Source: Peptostreptococcus canis
Lineage (GTDB): Bacteria > Bacillota > Clostridia > Peptostreptococcales > Peptostreptococcaceae
Assembly (NCBI RefSeq): GCF_014229965.1
Contig: NZ_JABGBW010000001.1
Coordinates: 201,769 to 265,768 of the forward strand
DNA length: 64,000 nucleotides
Direction of reading: 5' to 3'
Below the pieces are notes generated by a model. It did no database searches and was not told where the DNA came from. It worked only from the letters and a program-made list of their open reading frames with translations. The position numbers and the translations under genes are program-made. The stretch's first letter is position 1. Each line of letters begins with the position of its first letter. Below, piece by piece: positions 8,017 through 18,175 of this stretch.

Positions 8017-9756
8017 ATGCCTGAAAAGGAATTAAGAAAAAGTGTCGTTGGCAAAAATATTTTATCCAATTTGATTCTAACATTAAAAATAGTGTTTGAT
8101 TTAATACCACAAGTATTACTTGTTTATCTTATCAGTTCTTTAATTACAAAAAATGTAGAAATAGAAAAAGTTAAATATATTTTTCTCGCAATGTTTACGT
8201 CTTTTGCATTAAAAGGAATTTTCTACTACTTTTCTACCAAGATTGCACATGAAAAAGCCTATGAGAAATTAACTGAACTTAGATTGAATATAATAGAACA
8301 CCTTAAGAAATTAAATTTAGGTTTTTTTAAAGAGCACAATACTGGAGAACTTACCAATATTATCCAGCATGATGTCGAGCAGATTGAGGTTTATCTTGCT
8401 CATGGGCTTCCTGAAATTATGTCTGTTACACTTCTGCCAATAATAATTTTTATAGCGATGATATTTGTAGATTATAGACTTGCACTTGGAATGATTGTTG
8501 GAGTACCGTTTATGTATTTGGTAAAAGTGTTATCAGCAAAAACTATGAAAGAAGGATTCCAAATTTATTTTAATCAAGAAATGAAAATGCGTGAAGAATT
8601 GATGGAATATGTAAAAAATATTGCCGTTATTAAAGCTTTTGCTAAAGAAGAAACATTTAGCGAGAGAACCTTGAAAACCGCAAGATCTTATGTAAGTTAT
8701 CTAAAAAAAAGCATGGGTGGCGTTACCATACCAATGGGATTAATTGATATATTTATGGAAATTGGTGTGGTAGTTGTTATGATTTTGGGAAGTATATTGC
8801 TTTATCAAAAAAGCATTACAACACCTGAATTTATACTTGCAATCATATTATCTTCCGCATTTACTGCATCAATAAGCAAGACGGCTACATTACAACATTT
8901 TTCTATTGTATTTAAAGAGGCACTGAAGGCAATTGGCAAAGTTCTAACTGTTCCAATTCCTAATAAGAAATCAGAACGAGATTTACAATTTGGAGATATT
9001 GAATTTAAGAATGTAAATTTTTCATATGGTAAAAATAGCTTTCAACTTAAAAATATCAATCTGATTTTTAAACAAAATAGTTTGAACGCTTTTGTTGGAG
9101 CAAGTGGTTGCGGAAAAAGTACGGTTTCAAATTTGCTGATGGGATTTTGGGATGCTGACAGCGGACAAATTGAGATAAACGGAAAAGATATAAAAGACTA
9201 CTGTGCTGAAAGTATATCTGCCTTGATTGGAAGTGTTCAGCAAGAGGTAATCCTTTTTGATTTAAGCATTTTTGAAAATATAGCAATCGGCAAATCTGGA
9301 GCCACTAAAGAAGAGATAATAAAGGCTGCAAAAAAAGCAAGATGCCATAATTTTATAGAATCTTTACCAAATGGATATGATACAAGAGTGGGAGAAATGG
9401 GAGTAAAACTTTCAGGCGGAGAAAAGCAAAGAATTTCTATTGCGAGAATGATACTTAAAAATTCCCCTATTCTTATTTTAGATGAAGCAATGGCAGCGGT
9501 AGATAGTGAGAATGAAAATCTTATCAGTGAAGCGATTGATGATTTAAGCAAAGATAAAACTGTCATTACTATTGCTCACCACTTGAATACAATTAGGAAT
9601 TCGGATCAAATTATTGTTATGGATAAAGGTCTTGTTCTTGATACCGGAACGCATGAAGAACTAATGGGCAAATGTGATTTTTATCGGGATATGGTAGAAG
9701 CTCAAAATAGGGTTGACAAATGGAATTTGAAAGAAGGGGGACGAGAAAATGTTTAA
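8017..9756 (+). CDS. ABC exporter half-transporter (first of a heterodimeric pair)
   Basis: A type I exporter subunit of 579 residues: six-helix transmembrane domain (about 20-300) fused to an ATPase domain with Walker A GASGCGKS (361-368), signature LSGGE (465-469), Walker B ILILDEA (about 484-490) and a switch histidine in IAHH. ATG 8017 is chosen because AGAGGTGA is 5 bases upstream; a TTG at 7999 lacks a site. The next gene begins 8 bp before this one stops, as expected for a heterodimer. These pairs, next to MptD-type S components, resemble IrtAB-like exporters. Transport of a metal chelate or small metabolite is possible, but the substrate is not visible. Confidence 0.9.
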   Translation: MPEKELRKSVVGKNILSNLILTLKIVFDLIPQVLLVYLISSLITKNVEIEKVKYIFLAMFTSFALKGIFYYFSTKIAHEKAYEKLTELRLNIIEHLKKLNLGFFKEHNTGELTNIIQHDVEQIEVYLAHGLPEIMSVTLLPIIIFIAMIFVDYRLALGMIVGVPFMYLVKVLSAKTMKEGFQIYFNQEMKMREELMEYVKNIAVIKAFAKEETFSERTLKTARSYVSYLKKSMGGVTIPMGLIDIFMEIGVVVVMILGSILLYQKSITTPEFILAIILSSAFTASISKTATLQHFSIVFKEALKAIGKVLTVPIPNKKSERDLQFGDIEFKNVNFSYGKNSFQLKNINLIFKQNSLNAFVGASGCGKSTVSNLLMGFWDADSGQIEINGKDIKDYCAESISALIGSVQQEVILFDLSIFENIAIGKSGATKEEIIKAAKKARCHNFIESLPNGYDTRVGEMGVKLSGGEKQRISIARMILKNSPILILDEAMAAVDSENENLISEAIDDLSKDKTVITIAHHLNTIRNSDQIIVMDKGLVLDTGTHEELMGKCDFYRDMVEAQNRVDKWNLKEGGRENV

Positions 9757-11458
9757 AGAGATGTTGAAATTACTTACAAAAACAGGTAAGAGGGATTTAG
9801 TTATATCAAGCATATTCTTTGCCCTTTATGGATTAAGTTCCATAGCTATGATTGTCATCGTCTTTTCAATATTATTTCAAATATTTGACGGAACAAGTTT
9901 AGAGTGTTTATATAAATATTTCATTGCCATTGTATTTTTTGTTGTATTCAAAGGAATCTGTAATATGGTTGCGGATTTAAAAAAACATAGTGCAGGATTT
10001 GATATTGTTCAGCAGATTAGAGAACGGATGATTATTAAGCTAAAAAAATTCAGCTTGGGATTTTATACTAATGAAAGACTTGGGGAAATAAATATGATAC
10101 TCCACAAGGATGTTGATAATATGTCTATGGTTGTAGGGCATATGTGGTCAAGAATGATTGGAGATTTTTTAATTTCAACGATTGTATTTATAGGACTTGC
10201 GAGTATTAATACAGAGTTGGCACTTATAATGGCTGTATCAGTTCCAATTGCACTTGTATTTTTAGTTATGACTATTAAAAGATCAAAGGGGATTGAAAAC
10301 AAAAACAATTTGGCACTATTGGATATGGTTAGCTTGTTTGTTGAATATATCAGAGGAATACCGGTTTTAAAAAGTTTTTCAAATAACAAGAGTTTAGATG
10401 AAGATTTAATGAGAAGAACTGAAAAATTTGGAGAAACAAGTAAAGAAGCATCAAAATTTAAAGCAAAGCAACTTTCCGTATTTGGATTTCTGCTTGATAT
10501 GGGCTATTTAATTCTGTTAATTTCAGGTACTGTATTTGTAATAAATGGGAAAATAGATATTTTGAATTTTATAATTTTTGCCGTTATTTCGAAGGAGTTC
10601 TATAAGCCATATGCTTCAATGGAACAGCATTATATGTATTATATATCAGCAGTAGACTCCTATAAGAGATTAGGAAGAATTTTATATGCAGATGTGATAC
10701 CGGATAAGGTCGACGGAATTGTACCAAAACATAATGATATAGCCTTTGAAAATATAGGATTTTCCTATGAAAAAGATGAATTTAAAATTGATAATTTAAG
10801 TTTTGATATTAATGAAAAAACAATGACGGCATTTGTGGGAGAATCCGGAAGTGGAAAGACTACTATAACTAATCTGCTTTTAAGATTTTACGATGTACAG
10901 CAGGGAAAAATAACACTTGGTGGTGTAGATATTAGAGATATTCCTTATGATGAGCTTTTGGATCGTATCAGTATTGTGATGCAAAATGTTCAGTTATTTG
11001 ATAACACTATTGAAGAAAATATCAGGGTGGGGAAAAAAGATGCAATGAAAGAAGAAATTATTGAAGCTGCTAAAAAAGCAAGAATACATGACTTTATTAT
11101 GGGATTACCGAATGGTTACGAAACGGATATTGGAGAAAATGGAGGGATTTTATCGGGAGGACAGAGGCAGAGAATATCTATTGCAAGAGCCTTTTTAAAG
11201 AACGCGCCAATTTTAATTCTTGATGAAATGACAAGCAATGTTGACCCCTTAAATGAGTCATTAATACAAGATGCTATTACAGAACTTGCAAAAAATAAAA
11301 CGGTGCTTGTTGTAGCGCATCATCTAAAGACAATCCGAAATGCAGATCAAATTCTTGTATTCCAAAAAGGTAATTTACTTGAAAAAGGAAAACACGGAGA
11401 ACTTCTTAAAAGAGACGGTTATTATACAAAATTATGGAAAGCACAGTATGAGGTATAA
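9749..11458 (+). CDS. ABC exporter half-transporter (second of a heterodimeric pair)
   Basis: This 569-residue partner of the preceding gene has the same layout: an N-terminal six-helix domain to about residue 300, Walker A GESGSGKT (364-371), signature LSGGQ (468-472), Walker B ILILDEM and a switch histidine in VAHH. Both subunits keep consensus ATPase motifs except that Walker B ends in Ala or Met after the glutamate. The start lies within the preceding gene and has a GGGGG-rich ribosome binding site. The product should dimerise with the first subunit in the cytoplasmic membrane. It is followed closely by the truncated MptD-like gene. Confidence 0.9.
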   Translation: MFKEMLKLLTKTGKRDLVISSIFFALYGLSSIAMIVIVFSILFQIFDGTSLECLYKYFIAIVFFVVFKGICNMVADLKKHSAGFDIVQQIRERMIIKLKKFSLGFYTNERLGEINMILHKDVDNMSMVVGHMWSRMIGDFLISTIVFIGLASINTELALIMAVSVPIALVFLVMTIKRSKGIENKNNLALLDMVSLFVEYIRGIPVLKSFSNNKSLDEDLMRRTEKFGETSKEASKFKAKQLSVFGFLLDMGYLILLISGTVFVINGKIDILNFIIFAVISKEFYKPYASMEQHYMYYISAVDSYKRLGRILYADVIPDKVDGIVPKHNDIAFENIGFSYEKDEFKIDNLSFDINEKTMTAFVGESGSGKTTITNLLLRFYDVQQGKITLGGVDIRDIPYDELLDRISIVMQNVQLFDNTIEENIRVGKKDAMKEEIIEAAKKARIHDFIMGLPNGYETDIGENGGILSGGQRQRISIARAFLKNAPILILDEMTSNVDPLNESLIQDAITELAKNKTVLVVAHHLKTIRNADQILVFQKGNLLEKGKHGELLKRDGYYTKLWKAQYEV

Positions 11459-11497
11459 CTATGATGTATATTTAATGCAATAGGAATTGTAATTTAT

Positions 11498-12010
11498 ATG
11501 GCAGTTGCATTTGTATTATCTACTACGATAATTGGAGGATTTGTAGCTTCGGGAACTGCTTTTATGATTGCGGCAATCAGCTATTTACTGATGGGCGTAA
11601 AGATAAAAAAGAAAGGTGTATTTACAATATCAGGAATACTATTAGGACTTGTTGCTTTATCCGGTGGGCATATACCGCACTCGATATTTGCAGCGATAGG
11701 TGGAGTTATTTGTGATTTTGTTATTGGAAATTACGAGAATAAAGGAAGAATAATTTTAGGATATGGGTTATTTGCATTGGCTGATTTTTTAGGTACTGTT
11801 GTACCAATACTTTTGTTTGGAACGGCATCATTTGTAGAAAGAGCAACAAAGTGGAAAATGTCAGAGGAACAAATTAATCAAGCTATTTCTTATTTTTCAG
11901 TATCATGGACAATAGGGTTTGGAATTTTAACTTTTATACTTGCTTGTATAGGTGCATTTATTGCAATAAAGCTTCTTAAAAAGCATTTTAAAAAAGCCGG
12001 AGTGATTTAA
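11498..12010 (+). CDS. MptD-family ECF transporter S component, 5'-truncated
   Basis: The 170-residue hydrophobic protein matches MptD/Trep_Strep-type substrate-binding S components (MAVAFVLSTTIIGGFVASGTAF, GGHIPHSIFAAIGGVICDF). Reading the same frame upstream of the ATG gives CIFNAIGIVIY, which continues the family sequence, but a TGA at 11462-11464 cuts it, 4 bases after the exporter stop. About 15-20 N-terminal residues and the native start and ribosome binding site are therefore gone, apparently by a deletion at the junction. No well-spaced Shine-Dalgarno precedes ATG 11498. No ECF ATPase or T component follows. It may be a pseudogene or use an unusual start. Confidence 0.7.
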   Translation: MAVAFVLSTTIIGGFVASGTAFMIAAISYLLMGVKIKKKGVFTISGILLGLVALSGGHIPHSIFAAIGGVICDFVIGNYENKGRIILGYGLFALADFLGTVVPILLFGTASFVERATKWKMSEEQINQAISYFSVSWTIGFGILTFILACIGAFIAIKLLKKHFKKAGVI

Positions 12011-12182
12011 ACTTCATTGAATTAAAATTTTCAATTTGTATCAGTTATTTTAGATGAAGATACTAATATATTATCTATTTTACATACCTCAACTATTTAA
12101 AATAACTATAATATATATATTAAATATAAATATGGATATATAATATAGTTAACTATCAATAAATAAAAGGAGAGGTAAAAAA

Positions 12183-15100
12183 ATGAAAAAATTTTTATCA
12201 AATTTACTTGCATTTGTAATGGTATTTACATCTGCATTTATTAGCGTGCCGGTAAATGCACAATTAGGTACGGAAAAATTGCAAAATACTAAAGAAGACG
12301 AAGTAATATCTATTAGAGATAATCAAAATCTTACTTCAAAACCGGAAGTAGGACACAATTCCAGATATAAGGTTATACTTGAAGAACCGTCATCATCAAA
12401 TAATGAGGGAGGTTTTTCTGAAAATGGAGGAACTTTTAAGTTCAGATATGATTCAGTTGACTTAAATGCAAGTGATATTGAGTATCTGGTTTTTAAAGAT
12501 GGAAAAAAAATAGATTATAAATTTTCCACAATTATAGCTCATGATGGTCAAGCTATGGATGGAATAGAATTCAATGGAAAACTTGATAAAAACGAGACTA
12601 ATAAAGACCAAATTTATGAAATTTATATTAAAGAGAAAAAAGATCCTGGTTTTGATTCAAAAAATATTTTGAAATTTACTGTATTTGGGAAAACTGAAAA
12701 ACAAGAAATTGTTGGTTTATCTAAATCCGTTGTTACAATAGATAATAAAAGTACAAGCAGAGAAATCGATGTGAATATTTTTGGTAAAGAGCTTAATAAA
12801 GAAGTTATAAAATATGATATAGAAAAAACAAATGAAAAATCACCTGATTTACAGGTTTCTATATTAGATCCTTTTTATACTATCCCTGCAAGTGCAAAAA
12901 TTATAGTAAATAAAAATACTTTGGGAGACGATTATTCTTACAAGGTTCATTTTTATTTGGAAGGTGGAAAAAAGAAAACTTTAGAAATTAAGGTACTAGC
13001 TGGAGAAAATATCAGTCCTCAGCCAACCGAAGATGATTTTGTCAAGGAGGTAACTTCCAAAAATTCTGAGCTTGATTCAAAAGGCGGAAATATTACACTT
13101 AAAATTTTAACAAACAATAACTCTAATTCAGAGATAGAAAGAGAAGTTCTGGTAAATGGAGAAAAAATTGATGAAGGTACTATTGAAGGTAACTTAAATA
13201 ATCTTAATGGAAAATATATTTATTCAGCTAATCTACCTAAAAATGATACTGATAAAGACATAGTATATAATTTTAAATTTAAGGGTAAAGATGATAAATT
13301 ATTCAAAAATAAGATAATTACTGTGAAATCAAGTAAAGCCGTTAATCCTCCAAGTGGAGAAGATTTTTCTATAGGTTTGGCTCCAAATAATGAAAAAGAA
13401 TATAGTCTTGAAGCCAAAGCGGGTGATTTATCATTTGGTGTTGTAGTAACAAACAAACCTTCTAATGATAATATAATACTTATTTCAAAATTAGATGGGG
13501 AAATTATAAATTTAAACTATATTGTAAGTGGCGAAAAAGCTAAAAGAACTATAAAAGTGACTTTTCCTGAAAATACTACATCTAAAGAGCAGATATATTA
13601 CTTATATGTAAAGCCTAAAGGAAAAGAAAATGAACTTGATAATCCTTTAGTTACAGTAAAAGTATCGGGTGCTAATATTATTAATAAGGAAGATTTAATA
13701 AAAGAATTAAATGTTAAATTTCCTGAGTTAAGCCTTAAAGGTGGAGAACAAACAATCACTTTAAAAGGTGTAGGACTTAACAGTGCAAAAGATATTAAAT
13801 TAAAACTTTTTGATATAAGTGATGGTAAGAGTATATTATTAGATAAAAATTCATATAGCTTAGAACAGGAATTTATAGGAAATGATAAAATCAAAACAGC
13901 TAAGATTAGGTTAAACAAAGTAGAAAGAGATACCGAGTATAAGCTTGTGGTCGAAGCTGATGGAGTAATTAGGGAAATTCAATTTTCTCAAATTGAAGGA
14001 GCAAATACTAATGAACCTCAAATTATAGTACCTAAAAAATCATTTATAGTAGATGATAAGACTTTGATTATGGAATTTTACACTGATATTTTCCCTTATA
14101 AAGAAGATTCTATTAAAAAAGGTATTACTATAAATGAGAATATCAAAGCTTTAGATAAAGATAAGGTGAAAGTCGAAGGGAACTTTATTAAATTGACCTT
14201 TGACTCAGCGGTTTTCGCTGATATGAATAAGTCATATAAAATTTATGTCGATCAGAGAACTTTGATGGATGCTAAAAAAAATCCAAACAAACAATTTACA
14301 TCTGAAGTCATTAAAGACGATGCGATAGTATTGGAATCAAAGATTACGAAAGGATATCAAAATCCATCTAAAAATTCTCAGGTTGTTTATGAATTGAAGG
14401 GGCATAATTTAAATAAAAATTTGAAGTTCAAAATTCAAAAGAATAATAAACAGAAAGACATATATTATTCTAGTGATGAAGAAAATAATAAAATCAAAGA
14501 TTTTAAAATAGAGGGTAGTGATAAAGAAAAAACTATAACTTTTACAGCACCGGAAAATACTAGTAAATCATTAGAAACTTATACGATTATGGTTTCTGTT
14601 AATGGTGGTGCTAATTATTATTCAACTCTAGGAGCAACATTAGAGGATAGATTCAAGAAGAGTATAATAGCTGTTTTTCCTGAAGGAGCGGATACAAAGA
14701 AACCTGCGATAGATTTTATACAAATTCAATCTTATGGTACTCAAGGTGGCGGTGAAAGCGCAGATATCACTCATACTAACCTGCCTACAAACCAGGAATC
14801 TAAAAAGACCCTTTTATGGATAAGTGGAACTAATTTAGATGCAAGCAAAAGTAGGATAAGATTTATTGATGAAAATGGTGTTTACTTATCACCTATATAT
14901 GATTCATCTCATGATTCAGGTAATAGAATTCTAATGACTATGCTTGATGGAATGAAAGATGGCAAGAGTTTTGGTATGACTGGAAAGGGTAACAATATGC
15001 TTATGGAGGTTATTTTGCCTAATGCATATAAGCCAAAAGAGGGTCACGATGGTAGAGTATATAAGTATGAAGTAGCTGCGGATGGAGTAAACTTCAATAA

Positions 15101-16418
15101 AGATGTGACAGTTACAGCCAATGTTGTAAATGATGACTACAAAGATAAAATTACTCTTGATGATAAACTTATTGATGTAACTGTTAGACATGTAAATAAG
15201 TCGGGAAAAGATATTATAAAGCCTAGAAGTATTAAGGCATATAAACATTTACCACCAAATGTATTCCACTATATGTTACCTATATATACAGAAAATGGAG
15301 AGTATAAAGGTGGATTTTTAGGCTACAAACTAGGTGATAGCGATGAGCTGGTAAAAGGTAGAGAAGATTTTGGACATAGTATACACTATTATTATGACAA
15401 AAATATACCGGAATTAATAAATTCTAAAGGTGAAATTGTTTTAGTATATAATATTGAAGATATATCTAAACCTGGTCACTCATCAAATAATAAGTCCGAC
15501 ATATATAACGAAGAGAATGACCTTGAAGATAAATTAATAAATAGAATTAGGGTATTTGGAAAAGATAGATATTACACATCAATAGAAATTAGTAAGAAGA
15601 CTTTTGAAAAGGCGGAGACTGTTGTAATAGCAACTGGAAAAGATTTCTCAGACTCTCTAGCCGCATCAGCTTTGGCAGGAATTAAGGATGCACCTGTACT
15701 TTTGACTAAAGAAGGAGTAACTGGTGAAATAGAACAGGAAATAAAAAGACTTGGTGCTAGTAAGATAATTTTAGTAGGTGGAGAAAAATCCATTTCAAAC
15801 CAAGAATATAAGTTTTATTCTAATTTAGGTGATATAGAAAGAATATCTGGAAATAACAGATACAAAACATCTTTAAATATTGCCAAAAAAATTGTTAAAT
15901 TGAATCCGAAATCAAATAAGGTAATAATAACAGATGGAAGAAACTATCCAGATGCTTTGGCTATTTCAGGATACTCGTATGGAAACAAAATACCTATAAT
16001 ACTTTCAAATTTTGATGATATAAATTACAGTAAAGATTTTCTTAAAGAAAATGGTATAAATGAAGCCATTATTATTGGTGGAGAAAATTCCGTAAGTAAA
16101 AAGGTCGAAAAAGAGTTTAAAAAAGTAACAAGGATTTCAGGAAAAGACAGATATGACACTGCATTACAAATTAAAAATAAACTTTATCCAAATAGCAAAA
16201 AAATAATTGTAGCTAGTGGAGAAAATTATGCGGATGCTCTTTGCGGCTCCAGCTTAGCGGGTAAAAATGATGCAGCCGGAATTCTTGTTAAAAAGAAAGA
16301 TATAAACCCTAAGATAAAAGAAATGCTAGATAAATTTCAAAATAAAGATATTACAGTTTTAGGTGGAGAAAATAGTATTTCAAATAATCTAGTAAAGCAA
16401 TTAATAAATAAAAAATAG
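12183..16418 (+). CDS. Giant secreted surface protein with three C-terminal CWB2 repeats
   Basis: This 1411-residue protein has a signal peptide (about 1-26, ending VPVNAQ) and a strong AGGAGAGG ribosome binding site. The middle (about 50-1080) is lysine- and asparagine-rich, beta-strand-type sequence made of loosely repeated Ig/IPT-like modules; compare SELDSKGGNITLKIL and PELSLKGGEQTITLK. Residues about 1121-1411 hold three CWB2 repeats, each beginning R(V/I)xGxxRYxT and ending LGGExSIS, which bind teichoic-acid-like wall polymers non-covalently. It is probably an adhesin or structural surface protein; no catalytic motif was recognised. It is monocistronic, with its own terminator at 16447. 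Confidence 0.88.
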   Translation: MKKFLSNLLAFVMVFTSAFISVPVNAQLGTEKLQNTKEDEVISIRDNQNLTSKPEVGHNSRYKVILEEPSSSNNEGGFSENGGTFKFRYDSVDLNASDIEYLVFKDGKKIDYKFSTIIAHDGQAMDGIEFNGKLDKNETNKDQIYEIYIKEKKDPGFDSKNILKFTVFGKTEKQEIVGLSKSVVTIDNKSTSREIDVNIFGKELNKEVIKYDIEKTNEKSPDLQVSILDPFYTIPASAKIIVNKNTLGDDYSYKVHFYLEGGKKKTLEIKVLAGENISPQPTEDDFVKEVTSKNSELDSKGGNITLKILTNNNSNSEIEREVLVNGEKIDEGTIEGNLNNLNGKYIYSANLPKNDTDKDIVYNFKFKGKDDKLFKNKIITVKSSKAVNPPSGEDFSIGLAPNNEKEYSLEAKAGDLSFGVVVTNKPSNDNIILISKLDGEIINLNYIVSGEKAKRTIKVTFPENTTSKEQIYYLYVKPKGKENELDNPLVTVKVSGANIINKEDLIKELNVKFPELSLKGGEQTITLKGVGLNSAKDIKLKLFDISDGKSILLDKNSYSLEQEFIGNDKIKTAKIRLNKVERDTEYKLVVEADGVIREIQFSQIEGANTNEPQIIVPKKSFIVDDKTLIMEFYTDIFPYKEDSIKKGITINENIKALDKDKVKVEGNFIKLTFDSAVFADMNKSYKIYVDQRTLMDAKKNPNKQFTSEVIKDDAIVLESKITKGYQNPSKNSQVVYELKGHNLNKNLKFKIQKNNKQKDIYYSSDEENNKIKDFKIEGSDKEKTITFTAPENTSKSLETYTIMVSVNGGANYYSTLGATLEDRFKKSIIAVFPEGADTKKPAIDFIQIQSYGTQGGGESADITHTNLPTNQESKKTLLWISGTNLDASKSRIRFIDENGVYLSPIYDSSHDSGNRILMTMLDGMKDGKSFGMTGKGNNMLMEVILPNAYKPKEGHDGRVYKYEVAADGVNFNKDVTVTANVVNDDYKDKITLDDKLIDVTVRHVNKSGKDIIKPRSIKAYKHLPPNVFHYMLPIYTENGEYKGGFLGYKLGDSDELVKGREDFGHSIHYYYDKNIPELINSKGEIVLVYNIEDISKPGHSSNNKSDIYNEENDLEDKLINRIRVFGKDRYYTSIEISKKTFEKAETVVIATGKDFSDSLAASALAGIKDAPVLLTKEGVTGEIEQEIKRLGASKIILVGGEKSISNQEYKFYSNLGDIERISGNNRYKTSLNIAKKIVKLNPKSNKVIITDGRNYPDALAISGYSYGNKIPIILSNFDDINYSKDFLKENGINEAIIIGGENSVSKKVEKEFKKVTRISGKDRYDTALQIKNKLYPNSKKIIVASGENYADALCGSSLAGKNDAAGILVKKKDINPKIKEMLDKFQNKDITVLGGENSISNNLVKQLINKK

Positions 16419-16446
16419 CAAAGGTAATTTTAAGGGCTATAAATGG

Positions 16447-16478
16447 TGTGGGTGGTCAATTTGACTACCCGCATTTTT
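16447..16478 (+). terminator. Terminator of the CWB2 surface protein gene
   Basis: GTGGGTGGTCAA (16448-16459) pairs with TTGACTACCCGC (16461-16472), with the central bases forming the loop, followed by a TTTTT run. A 61-codon frame crossing this hairpin was rejected as a gene. Confidence 0.85.
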
Positions 16479-16526
16479 ATAAATGAAAACTTTCTATTAA
16501 AATGGAGATTCAGTATATCTTCAGCA

Positions 16527-16556
16527 TTGATAAACTGTTATAAAATGATGTATAAT
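16527..16556 (+). promoter_or_regulatory. Promoter of the DJ-1/PfpI gene
   Basis: TTGATA (16527-16532) and a perfect TATAAT (16551-16556) are separated by 18 bp, 92 bp ahead of the start codon. Confidence 0.6.
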
Positions 16557-16647
16557 AATTTAAATACTATCTATAAAAATGATAGTTCTAGATTAAATAG
16601 AAAAAGTTTAACCTGTTTTCAACAATAAAAGAAAGGAAAGTGATTCT

Positions 16648-17205
16648 ATGAAAAAAGCAATTGTTTTTATGGCAAATGGTTTCGAGGAAATAGAAGCTCT
16701 TACAGTAGTTGATATCCTTAGAAGAGCAGATATTCATGTGGATATGTGTAGTATAAATGATAGTCTAGATGTTACAGGAGCACATGGAGTGAAACTTAAA
16801 GCAGATATCAAAATTCAGGGCATAGATATATATAGTTATGACGCTGTTATAGCACCGGGCGGATTACCGGGAGCAACTAATCTAAGAGATAATAATACTG
16901 TAATTGATATTTTTAAGTATTTTTATGAAAAACCGAATAAAGTGATAGCTGCTATTTGTGCCGCACCAATTATTCTTAATAAAGCGGAGATAGCACCTCA
17001 AATTATGGGTACTTGCTATCCCGGGTGCGAGGGAGATGTCGGTTATAAAGAATATGTAAAACAAACGGTAGTGGTAGATAAGAATGTATTAACATCAAGA
17101 GGACCTTCAACGGCATTTTCTTTTGCGATTAAATTGGTAGAATTGATTGAAGGTGAAGAAAAGGCTAATACTATATCTAAAGAAACTTTATTTAACTTTA
17201 GTTAA
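16648..17205 (+). CDS. DJ-1/PfpI-family protein (YajL/ThiJ-like)
   Basis: This 185-residue cytosolic protein of the DJ-1/PfpI superfamily has the conserved acidic residue in GFEEIEA (about residue 15) and the nucleophile-elbow cysteine in AAICAAP (about residue 106). The start is supported by GAAAGGAAAG upstream. YajL-type proteins are linked to oxidative and carbonyl stress protection (chaperone or deglycase activity, debated). It stands alone between two terminators. It shares a fold with class I glutamine amidotransferases, but nothing suggests it supplies ammonia to another enzyme. Confidence 0.9.
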   Translation: MKKAIVFMANGFEEIEALTVVDILRRADIHVDMCSINDSLDVTGAHGVKLKADIKIQGIDIYSYDAVIAPGGLPGATNLRDNNTVIDIFKYFYEKPNKVIAAICAAPIILNKAEIAPQIMGTCYPGCEGDVGYKEYVKQTVVVDKNVLTSRGPSTAFSFAIKLVELIEGEEKANTISKETLFNFS

Positions 17206-17238
17206 TTGAAATTTCAATTAGTATAATTTTATCTTAAA

Positions 17239-17287
17239 AACATATAGACTGAAGATTATTAAAACATCTTTTGGCTATGTGTTTTTT
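17239..17287. terminator. Bidirectional terminator between DJ-1 and gpmA
   Basis: AACATATAG pairs with CTATGTGTT (one G-U) around an inner AAGAT/ATCTT helix. There is a TTTTTT run on the plus strand and a TTTTT run on the minus strand, fitting the convergent flanking genes. Confidence 0.7.
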
Positions 17288-17436
17288 CGTATACCGGGTT
17301 TTGTAAGATATTATATACAAAATACAAAAAAATTTTAGAATTGTTTTTCTACAAAATAATAATGCCAATAGAAATTTTTCCGCCTTTGTCTACAACAATT
17401 TCGGATTTATTACTATCAGCATTATACATAACAAAT

Positions 17437-18132
17437 TTATTCGTCTGTTGTTAATATTTTTTTATTTATAATTTCCAATTTATCTGATAATTCATATACA
17501 ATTGGTTGTCCTGTCGCAATTTCTAAACTAGGAATTACTTCGTTAGAAATATTTTCTAAATACTTGCACAATGCTCGCAAGGAGTTTCCATGTGCAGCTA
17601 CCAAAATATTTTTTCCTTGTTTTAGATTGGGGGCGATGTGATCTTCATAAAAAGGCATAACTCTCTCCAAAGTGATTTCCAGATTTTCAGTTAGAGGGAT
17701 TAGTTTTTCATCTAACATAGAATATCTTCTGTCAGAACGAAATACTTTTCCCTGTTCCGGCTCCATTTCAGGAGGTGATATATTATAACTTCTACGCCAA
17801 ATATGAACCTGATCTTCACCGTATTTCTCAGCAGTTTCGGCTTTATTTAATCCCTGCAAAGCACCATAATGACGTTCATTCAGTCTCCAATGTTTTTCCA
17901 TAGGAATCCAAAGTTGGTCAGATTCTTCTAAAATATACTGGCAAGTTTTTATTGCACGCTTTAATACAGAAGTATAAGCAATATCAAATTCAATTCCTGC
18001 TTTCTTTATCAACTGTCCGGCTAGTTTTGCTTCTTTAACACCGTTTTCACTTAAATCCACATCTGTCCATCCGGTGAATAGATTAGCCAGATTCCACTCG
18101 CTTTGACCATGTCGTACTAACACTAATTTCAT
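17437..18132 (-). CDS. gpmA: 2,3-bisphosphoglycerate-dependent phosphoglycerate mutase
   Basis: This 231-residue protein is clearly GpmA. The N-terminal catalytic motif [10 protein letters not shown] carries the phospho-accepting histidine. [30 protein letters not shown] and the second catalytic histidine in [11 protein letters not shown] follow. It interconverts 3- and 2-phosphoglycerate in glycolysis and gluconeogenesis. It lies 43 bp downstream of the FMN reductase gene on the same strand, so the two may be co-transcribed. The length is slightly under the usual 245-250 residues at the C-terminus, but all catalytic parts are present. Confidence 0.95.
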   Translation of the reverse strand: MKLVLVRHGQSEWNLANLFTGWTDVDLSENGVKEAKLAGQLIKKAGIEFDIAYTSVLKRAIKTCQYILEESDQLWIPMEKHWRLNERHYGALQGLNKAETAEKYGEDQVHIWRRSYNISPPEMEPEQGKVFRSDRRYSMLDEKLIPLTENLEITLERVMPFYEDHIAPNLKQGKNILVAAHGNSLRALCKYLENISNEVIPSLEIATGQPIVYELSDKLEIINKKILTTDE

Positions 18133-18175
18133 TTAAACACACTCTTTTCTTTAATATATGTATATCAAAATTTGT

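Noticed and set aside
16443-16628. Open frame of 61 codons after the CWB2 surface protein
   Set aside because: It runs through the terminator hairpin at 16447-16478 and has no ribosome binding site or recognisable protein features.
16648-17205. DJ-1/PfpI protein as the missing amidotransferase for CbiP
   Set aside because: It shares the fold superfamily only, is 19 kb away in its own transcription unit, and has the DJ-1 rather than the glutaminase motif.
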